Shown one piece after another: positions 56,690 to 64,000 of a stretch of DNA of 64,000 bases. Below the pieces are notes generated by a model. That model was not told where the DNA came from and did no database searches. It was given only the letters and a program-made list of their open reading frames with translations. The stretch's first letter is position 1. Each line of letters begins with the position of its first letter. The stretch lies in NCBI GenBank assembly GCA_017607445.1, contig JAEVHH010000006.1, forward strand, positions 2,914,001-2,978,000. The letters are read 5' to 3'. Position numbers and translations under genes: made by a program. This DNA is from Histoplasma ohiense (taxonomy: Eukaryota > Ascomycota > Eurotiomycetes > Onygenales > Ajellomycetaceae).

Positions 56690-59600
56690 GTTTATTATAC
56701 TGATTTAATCATTTGCATCAGTTGAACCAATTGAACTGATTGAACTGATTGTATCAATTGTACCAATTGTACTGTTTGTATCAATTGAACTGATTGAATC
56801 AATTGTACTGATTGTATTGTTTGTACTGATTGAACTGATTGAGCTGATTGTACCAATTGAACTGATTGTATCATTTGTATCAATTGCATCAGTTGAATCT
56901 ATTGTACTGATTGAATCAGTTGTACTGAATGTTGTGCTATCTGTACTGTCTGTATAGACTTGGAACTGCTGTGGGGGTCTGTCAGATGGTGTGTGCTCAA
57001 GCAGCTGCATTATCTCATGCAGTATTATATGTAGAACTGCATGCAGCCAAACAGTTCTACAAAGTCTGTAGAGATCAGAGACTCTAGATAGACAACAGCT
57101 GTCACTCAGTTGTGTGGCTGTGCTGCTGATCTCTTGAGTCAGTAAGAGAAGTGTCTCTGTAAGTGTCAACAAAACATCAAATATTCTGAACTCTTGTTAT
57201 GTTCACAGACATAGATGAGCCTTGCATCTGCATGTTGAAAGTGTCTGTGGTATCAGAAAAAGTGCTCATGAGAGGAGCAGAGTATGAGTCAGCAGTAGAG
57301 AGCATGTTGTAATATGATAAGCTTCAGAGAGACTTTCATTTAATATTTCACAGTCAGTCTGCTGAATCTTCAGCTCTGATATCAGTCAGAGAGCTTTTCA
57401 CAGACTCTGCTTCATCACTCTCATTCTGTCTTTTGACTGAGCTGCTTGATCACTGTGTGGATTCCACTGACTGTGAGCATGATCTCAAGTTCATAGACTG
57501 AAGCTGCAGTAGATGAAATCATTCACTTAGTCAGACAGTCTGCTTTCTCATTGCTCTCTATTTTCATATACTCAGAGACTCATTTCAGATTCATATTATG
57601 TTATCTGAGAAGCTCATAACAGCAGCTGTAGATTCAGTTCAAGAAGATCATCACACTGCTCTGTATATCTCAGATGACTGAGATATTGTCAAAGCAGAGT
57701 CAGATCTGAGAATTGATGCTGTCATCTGTGACACAGAGTAGAAGCTTCACCACACACTCTAATGCACAGCAGACATCAACTGTCTCAGCATTGAAGATAT
57801 ATGATATAGAACTCAGTGCAGCTGAGAAGCTGATCAGCTGTTTGTTTCTCTGATAGACTATAAAATCATAGTCAATTCATCTGCTGTTGTCAAGAATCTG
57901 TTCTGATTCATCTGAGAAAATATATAGATCTGTTGAAGATTGACTTCTCTATCATTTCTTGAATGTCTGAACAGTATTTTTTTTGTCTACACTTTCTGTG
58001 AGATCTGTCTCACATCTCTCTGAGTAGTGTGAAATGATAAATGTGAATCTATTGACTGCAGACAGCAGCACTCTCAATCTCTGAATTTTGATTTTTGAAT
58101 GCTGCTGAGTTCCAGTCTCTCTTTCATGTGTGATCATTGAGGAAGCTATTTATGAAATCAGTGGATGTCTCTCATTCATCATCTGAAGTCTTGTTATGAA
58201 AGACATTTTGACCTTCTTCAGAGCTATCATTGCTGATGAGAGCTCAGCATCTTGATATAGAGTTGTGATGAATGTTATATGAAAAACTGAAAGAACTTCT
58301 CTGATTATCATAATAAGCATCTTTTCAACTGTTCTCATATATTATCTCAGACAGAAGCTGATCTTTCCACTTCTGCTTATGTGTCTTACTGACTGCATGC
58401 AGTCACTGTATCAGATCTCTGTGTTATAGAGCAGTAAAAGAATCACATAGATAGTAACTGTCTTCTACAGAACATCTGCTGAGAATTCATCTCTGATCTT
58501 TTCTAGACTTCAGATATACTGAGTCACAACTCTTGTCTTTTTTATTCAGACAGAGATATGTGATCTTCAGATGAGTCTTCTGTCAAAGTATACACTCAGT
58601 CAGCAGAGTGCTGACTTCTGTTCAGCTGAGACAGTGACAGAGTGTATGATCAGATTCTCTGACACAATCACTGATGATACTTCATTGTATCACTTTCTTA
58701 TAAGATGAATCATCTCAAGTTTCTCTGATGCAAAGATCATTTTATTTATCTCCTCTCATCTCAGAATACTCTGTATATCATGACTGAGAAGAGTAGCATT
58801 GCTGTCAAGTGAGTGTATAGCTTATCAAGTATTCAGATCATCTGTATAGTCAAAACACAATTCTGAGTTCTGTCACAGCAGCTCTGTCAGATACAGAAGA
58901 AACAGTATTGATGACAGAGAAGATCTCTGTGACATGTTATATTACATCTGATATACTGCTGTAGTGATTCTCTTCAGTCAGATCTGAACTCTGTGTTCAG
59001 TGAGAAAGCTGTCAATGAGTTGTAGCAGCTCACACAATCATCTCTATTGTGTCATCTGCTGAAGCAGTCATCTGCACAGCACAGTATCAAAGACACTTTG
59101 CACATTCATTGTGACTATGAATATTTTCTTGTTTTGTATGAAGGCTGTCTTCATTTCATGAGTGAAAGCAGCTATCAGATTCATTGCTGATTGTCTGAGC
59201 AGTGCTTCTTCATGCTGCAAGCTGACTACATCATGAATAAATGCTGTGTACATCAGTCATCTTGCAACAATGTGTTTCAGTCTCTTGAAGATTACTGAGA
59301 GAAGAGCAATAAATCTTCAGAAGTGGACTGAGCTTCTATCTCTCTTATCTATCTTGAATATCATTGTCACCTCTGTCAGCTTTCAGGTTTGTGGAAAGTG
59401 GCAGAGTCAGAGGCAGCAGTTGTATAGCTGCTGTATAAAAAGAGATATATACTATCAGTATATCTTGAGCAGTCACACTGTGATTTCATCTGTGTCTGAA
59501 GAGATACTCTGTACTTCAATGATGTTGCACTCTATCTTCTTCATCTCAATTCAGAGATTTCAGAGCAGGTTTCTCATGCTGCTTCAGTGCTTATCATTCA

Positions 59601-60990
59601 ATGAATTGTATTTCAGATCATTGACTGAGTTGTATTGCTTCAGAATGATTTGTCAAAGTGTCTCAGCTTTGACAGCTGTCTCTTCTATGATCTGATCCTC
59701 AATCATCAGAGAGAGTGCTCTGAGATTGAGTTTCAGCTTATATCATACTATCACTCAGTACAGATCTCTGCCATCTCTGATCTTATTGATCATCTGTCTT
59801 CAGTATACATGCTTGATCTTGTGCACTGTGTTTTTGAACTGATGCTTTGCAGTCTCTGTCTGATGAGTGATGAGCTCTCAATGCACTTTTTGACAGTCTG
59901 CTGTTCATCAGAGAGCTGTAGTCTGTTCTTATTGCACTGACTTGCTGACTGTCTGAGCTGCAGTCAGAAGATTCTGAATGAAATATTGAATCAGATTATC
60001 AAGCTGTGCTGCATTCTCAACTCTATCTGAGTAAAATATATTCATTATGAGATCTCTGATAAAATCTGCAAAGAGCTTCAGCTGAGAGTCTGTGATCTTG
60101 ATCTGAGCTCTACTCTGCTGTATCTGAAGTATTGTCAGCAGTATAGTAATCATAGATTGATGATCTGAGCTGCAGTGTAAATCTTGATGCACTGAAGTGG
60201 AAGCAATGATCATATTGAAGAAGATGAGATCAATCACATGATCTGCTGTATGAGTTGAAATATCTATCTTTTTCACAAAGTTTATCTTATGTTCACTGAT
60301 TCACTGAATAAGCTTCTCTTCTCAGTGCAGATTTGCTGCCTCTGATTCAAAGATATCATATTGTACATTGAAATCCCCATCTACTAGACAGCAGACTGAT
60401 GAGCTCAAATTGATCAGATAGTTCATGACTGTGTCTGTCTCAGACTGTCTGTACACATTGAGAATGTGGCAGTCATTGACACTGATTCACAGCAGATCTC
60501 TGTTTTACACAGATCAGTGTTACTGTGCTCTTATTTTTGAATCTTTGTATATGTATATCATGATTCAGAGCCTCTTCTCCTTTCACTGCTTCAGATTAGT
60601 ATCATTTCAGCAGTCTATAAATGCAAAACACTCATATGCTGAGTGATTAGAAGTTTTGATGTCAGAGTGTGTGTAAGACTTCTGTATACAAATCACTTCA
60701 CAGCTCTGCTCAAAAGCAAGCTGTAGAGCTGCTGTATGACAGAGAGCTGCTCTGACTGTATTTGCTCAAAAGATCTGCAGAGAATGATTTTTCTGCTGGT
60801 TGTTTCTGCAGCATCAGCTGCATTGCTGATGTTGATGTTCTAGCATGAGAAGTCATTTGATGAGCTGCTGTCAAAGTTTATTTGCAGAATGAGATTGAAG
60901 GATTTCAGATCTGTTGTCTGTATGCTGAGGCTAGACTACTTTTTGACTGCTTGGCTATGCTGCTGCTCTGCTGTGCAGACTGAGTGTCAT
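56690..60990 (-). pseudogene. LINE-L ORF2 (L2), broken
   Basis: From the 5' side: an endonuclease region with HQDLHC and SSDHQS near 60180-60150; the reverse transcriptase at about 59950-58800 (AAFTHEMKTAFIQNKKIFIV at 59190-59130; active site FDYTDD near 58840); RNase H near 57780-57600; a finger (CEHNKSSEYLMFC) near 57220-57180; then an open Ser/Thr/Ile/Asp-rich end (57172-56705). ORF2 would nick target DNA and copy the element RNA onto it. Mostly TGA stops. The start is not precisely placed. Confidence 0.82.
56697..56935 (-). repeat. 9-bp minisatellite (L2)
   Basis: Same tract as in the other LINE-L copies, plus-strand units TTGAACTGA, TTGTATCAA and TTGTACTGA. Confidence 0.85.
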
Positions 60991-61047
60991 CTGATGCAGA
61001 TCATCTGTCAGATGATGTTCTTTTCACTGATGAAGCTCTGAGTAGTC

Positions 61048-62573
61048 ACTTACTTATGAGATGCTAGTCTGATGAGCTGTGTTGACTGAGTTGATTGAGT
61101 GGATGATGTAGATATCATCACTGTAATCATTGATGCTGGCTGTGCTGACAGTGATTGCCACTTCTGAGCATCTCTGTGATATCTGTTGCCAAGACAGTGA
61201 ACAGCTGTTAGCTTCTTTTGAGTTAGGCATTCAAGAATGTCATTCACACATCTGAGTGCAGCAGAGCAGTGCTGATGCTCAGCTGAGTAGAATTGACAGC
61301 AGTTGATACACTGTGATACTTTCTTACACTTCACATCTATTGATCTCTTGTGCTGACTTGTGGGCTCACTGCAGTTGGAGCATCTCATCAGTCATGCATA
61401 CTTTGATGAATAGCAGTATCTCTGATATTCTGAGTCATATCTCACTGTCAGTGGTCTTTTCTCAATGAGTCTGGCCCTCTCACTAGCATTGAAGAGTGAG
61501 AAGTCTTTCACTGAGATGAGAAAGAAGACAATTCATGTAATCTTCTCTGTCTTAAAGTTCACTTCATATCACAAGAGTTGACAGCTCACTGATTTTATCT
61601 TTGTCTGAGTCAGAATCTCTCTCTCAATCATCTTATCTGTGAGGATTCTAGTCTCTTCTCAGTTCTGGACAAATTTCAGAATCTCTGAGATAGTATAATT
61701 GTACCACCACTCTGATAGCTGGATCTCTGTGGTGTCAAGAACTTCACAGAGAGTAGTCACTGTTTTCTCAGTGATCAGAGTATTGTGTATGTCTCTGTTG
61801 CTTGATGTAATCATTCAATCTATTCTGATGAGCTTCATCTTTGACATATTAGCCACATTTCTCATTCTCTGAATGTTTGCAATGATCATCTGCTGCACAG
61901 TATATAGCTGCAGCTGGGTGACTCATTTCTCTGACTGAAGAGTGATGAGAATTTATGGATTCTTCTGCTGTTTTATGTTCTCTGTGAGGCTTCTTGACTG
62001 ACTGATGTTCTTGAGCTGCAGGTCAGCTCCACTAGCTCTGTCAGCTGAGAAAGCTGCAGTCTTGACAGAGATAGCTTCAGAGAGAACAGAATTTTTCCTC
62101 TTCTGCACAATGTTCATTCAGATAGTCAGCTCTCTCACAGTTGTCTTTGCTGAATTTAACTATGAATGAGTATTCAGAGCAGTACTCTCTCTCAGAGTTG
62201 ATGCTGCACTCAGATCTGCTGTCATATATGCAATGAATCTTTCACAGAAGATTCAGACAAAGTTCTGATTGACTGACTATTTCTTCTTCTCAACTCAGCT
62301 GTTCAGAGTCTTTGTCAATCTGATGAGAGTCTTTTGCTGCAGATTCTGTTGCTGTTGAGCCTTCTCAAACTGCTTCTGTAGCTGAGAGATGATTATGAAG
62401 ATGCTGTCACTGACTTCTTTGAGAACTGAAGAAGACATTGTAACAGTTTTTCTCTGTCTCTTATCAGTTTTTTCAGTAACAAAATTGATCAGTGACTCTG
62501 ACTTCAGTGATCTGATGTAGGCTGTGTCAATGTTCTTGAGTGGATGGAAGGATGTTGAGAGCTCCATGACCAC
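61048..62573 (-). pseudogene. LINE-L ORF1 (L2), broken
   Basis: Starts at the ATG at 62573 (MVMELSTSFHPLKNIDTAYI). The N-terminal 92 codons are open with a Gln-rich coiled coil (LQKQFEKAQQQQNLQQK). The C-terminal part is open at 61388-61050, with FRCSNCSEP-type Cys/His knuckles (CSNCSEPTSQHK, CKKVSQCINCCQF, EHQHC). It would be an RNA-binding partner of ORF2. The centre is decayed. Confidence 0.8.
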
Positions 62574-62719
62574 TCAATCTGTGCAGTACACACACATGGA
62601 GTAATTGCAGAGGGTGTGTGATGATGTTGAACAGATTGAAGAGTTAAAATTATACAAAAAACAGTTAGAAAATGGAAAAGTTCAAATGCACCTCTACATT
62701 CATGGGTAGTTGTAAGGAT
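62574..62719 (-). other. LINE-L 5' UTR (L2)
   Basis: 146 bp between the element 5' end and the ORF1 start, well conserved in L0 (28016-28160) and L1 (21882-22021). Plus-strand landmarks are CACACACATGGAGTAATTGC and CACCTCTACATTCATG. It should hold the internal promoter of the LINE. Confidence 0.6.
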
Positions 62720-62733
62720 CTGACTCAGTTGAT

Positions 62734-63330
62734 ATACTCTCAGCTGTAGATATGCACTCTTCTTCTCTTTTCTTACTACTCTCTCTATTTCTCTTCATTT
62801 CTTTCTTCTCACAATCTTCTTCAGTGCTCTCTTCTCTCTCTTTCTCTGAGTTTGTGCTGAATTATATGACTGCAAGGTGTCACAGAGAGCACAGTCTTCT
62901 CTTCACTCTTTTCTTTATTTTTCTTTTCAAAACACTCACTTTTTCTTTTTTCTTTTGTCTATCTCATCTGTTTTTTCTCTGCTGTTAGAAGCAGACAGTT
63001 CTTGAATCAACTGAGAAAGTTATCTCTCTTCATTCACTATAAAGTCTTTCAGATATGACAGCAGCAGCTCTCTTGAAAACCACACTATAGCTTCATCATG
63101 AATGATCATATGTTGAATCAGAAGTGAATGCATAGCTCAATAAAATCCTTTTCAATGAGCTGAGTCTTCTCAAGAATTGCCATCTGAATTCTGTTTTCTT
63201 TCTCTCTGTGTATATAGAAATCTCTTCAGTGTAGCACATATTCATACTCTTTGAAAGGCTTCTGAAACACGGGCGCTGCCCGTGTTTTCTCCGGGATGTT
63301 AAACCAATACAAACAAACAAACAAATAAAG
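62734..63330 (+). mobile_element. LINE-L copy L3, 3' UTR and tail
   Basis: Last segment of L3: pyrimidine-rich 3' UTR, hairpin, then (CAAA)n to about 63330. Joined to 53797-56043 by the L2 target duplication. It retains CpG in its last 60 bp. Confidence 0.9.
63266..63286 (+). repeat. LINE-L 3' hairpin (L3, best preserved)
   Basis: AACACGGGC and GCCCGTGTT (63266-63274 and 63278-63286) form a perfect 9-bp stem with a 3-nt loop, about 20-25 nt before the CAAA tail. The mutated equivalents in L0, L1 and L2 keep only part of the stem. It is likely a 3'-end recognition structure for the LINE reverse transcriptase (inferred). Confidence 0.75.
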
Positions 63331-63518
63331 CTGAAACAGTGATTGATGAGATTTCAGTGGTTACATTGCTGATCACAGCTTTCAAGTCATTGTTGAAACA
63401 TCATGCTTTATCAGTTGAGAAAATTCAGAATAATAAGCAGATTTGTTTTGATGACAATTTCTCAAATAACACTGATCAAGCTGAGACAGATCTGTTTTTT
63501 AATCTCTGAGTGAAATAA
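63331..63518 (+). pseudogene. Gyp-B antisense gene, end of exon 3 (B4)
   Basis: The same frame as exon 3 of B1 and B2 (ETVIDEISVVTLLITAFKSL, then HHALSVEKIQNNKQICFDDN), with a single TGA before the shared TAA end at 63516-63518. This is the least damaged exon 3 in the window. It is cut upstream by the L3 tail. Confidence 0.65.
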
Positions 63519-64000
63519 ATATATTCAGTAGTCATCATTGTCTTCTTTATTTTCATTTACTGACTGACTTCTGATAGATTTTATTAAACTGTTTCAAGTA
63601 CTTCTGACTGTTCATCAAATTTTCCTCAGATTCTCAAGAATTATCTGCATCTGTACAATCTTTTCATTTAACAAGATATTGTGTTTGACTGCAGTACTGA
63701 TACTTGTCTAATATAGTTTCAACTTTTCATTTCTTTTGTGTGTCTATAATTATCAGTTCTGCTTACAGAATTTGTCTGTTGCACATGTGATATGATTTGA
63801 GAAGAGAAATATAAAATACAGAATGAATTTCTTTATATTACAGTGTGAGTTTCAGTTTGTACATCTGTGTACTGTGAATATCAATTATTTGAAAGAGACT
63901 CAAAAATCAATGATCTAGTTTGAGTGAGGATTGCAAGATGGATATATTTTTTGCACACAGCATTACTCAGTTCTCTATCTTAAAGCTTTTTCATATATGA
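63519..64000 (-). pseudogene. Gyp-B pol C-terminus with chromodomain (B4)
   Basis: On the minus strand this matches the B1 and B2 chromodomain (63560-63730) and the preceding integrase C-terminal region to the window edge. It is decayed. Confidence 0.75.

Larger units (their letters stand above)
56044..62719 (-). mobile_element. LINE-L copy L2, full-length Tad/I-type LINE
   Basis: 6676 bp, flanked by the exact 14-bp duplication CTGACTCAGTTGAT (56030-56043 and 62720-62733), inserted into L3. The 3' tail, (CAAA)n on the minus strand, is at the left and the 5' end (ATCCTTACAACTACCC on the minus strand) at the right. Order: 5' UTR, ORF1, ORF2 (endonuclease, reverse transcriptase, RNase H, finger, minisatellite), 3' UTR with hairpin. 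It is mutated, but its left edge keeps a CpG (CATCCCGGAG, 56071-56080). Confidence 0.95.
63331..64000 (-). mobile_element. Gyp-B copy B4, fragment at window edge
   Basis: Matches the reverse complement of B2 from about 50325 down to 49680. It is the sequence into which L3 inserted, and continues beyond the window. Confidence 0.88.

Overview
This window looks like a transposon-packed heterochromatic stretch of a filamentous fungal genome. I recognise one host gene, an adenylosuccinate lyase (ADE13-like) at 3402-5087. It has short introns with CTAAC branch points and normal CpG content. Almost all the rest is five families of transposable element, most of them wrecked by C-to-T mutation. The element types (chromodomain Ty3/Gypsy elements, Tad/I-type LINEs with RNase H, a hAT) and the hypermutation fit a fungus. 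I cannot fix the phylum. Family names below (Gyp-A, Gyp-B, LINE-L, LINE-T, hAT-1) are my own labels.

Layout. 1-2895: 3' half of Gyp-A copy A1 plus a partial A-type LTR. 2909-3169: LINE-T 3' fragment. 3170-5512: unmutated host island with ADE13. 5513-6774: 3' end of Gyp-B copy B0, minus strand. 6775-28160: LINE-L copy L0, split by L1, which is itself split by hAT-1 (11288-17115) and LINE-T copy T1 (18490-20760). 28161-37318: Gyp-B copy B1, split by Gyp-A copy A2 (29694-35917). 37319-38368: apparently unique DNA with an unmutated patch. 38369-44452: Gyp-A copy A3. 44453-63330: LINE-L copy L3, plus strand, split by Gyp-B copy B2 (44978-53791, itself holding LINE-T copy T2 at 51475-53152) and by full-length LINE-L copy L2 (56044-62719). 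63331-64000: Gyp-B copy B4, the host of L3. Exact target-site duplications prove most of the nesting: CATGG for A2, GCTGC for B2, GTGATTTT for hAT-1, and 13-14 bp for L1, L2, T1 and T2.

Most notable observation: Gyp-B carries, between pol and its 3' LTR, a spliced gene on the opposite strand. It has three exons (62, 166 and 122 codons, all phase 0) and introns of 47 and 56 bp. Its product has Cys/His clusters and an acidic stretch, and I do not recognise it. The layout recurs in B0, B1, B2 and B4, and its stops are nearly all TGA, as expected of a once-coding gene hit by the local mutation process.

The second theme is that process. Comparing copies shows C-to-T changes mainly at CpG and CpC (GG to GA on the other strand), with CpA hit less often. 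Trp codons become TGA and CGA becomes TGA. LINE-T is the exception: the two long copies are nearly identical, keep Trp codons, and in 2.27 kb of T1 I find no CpG at all.
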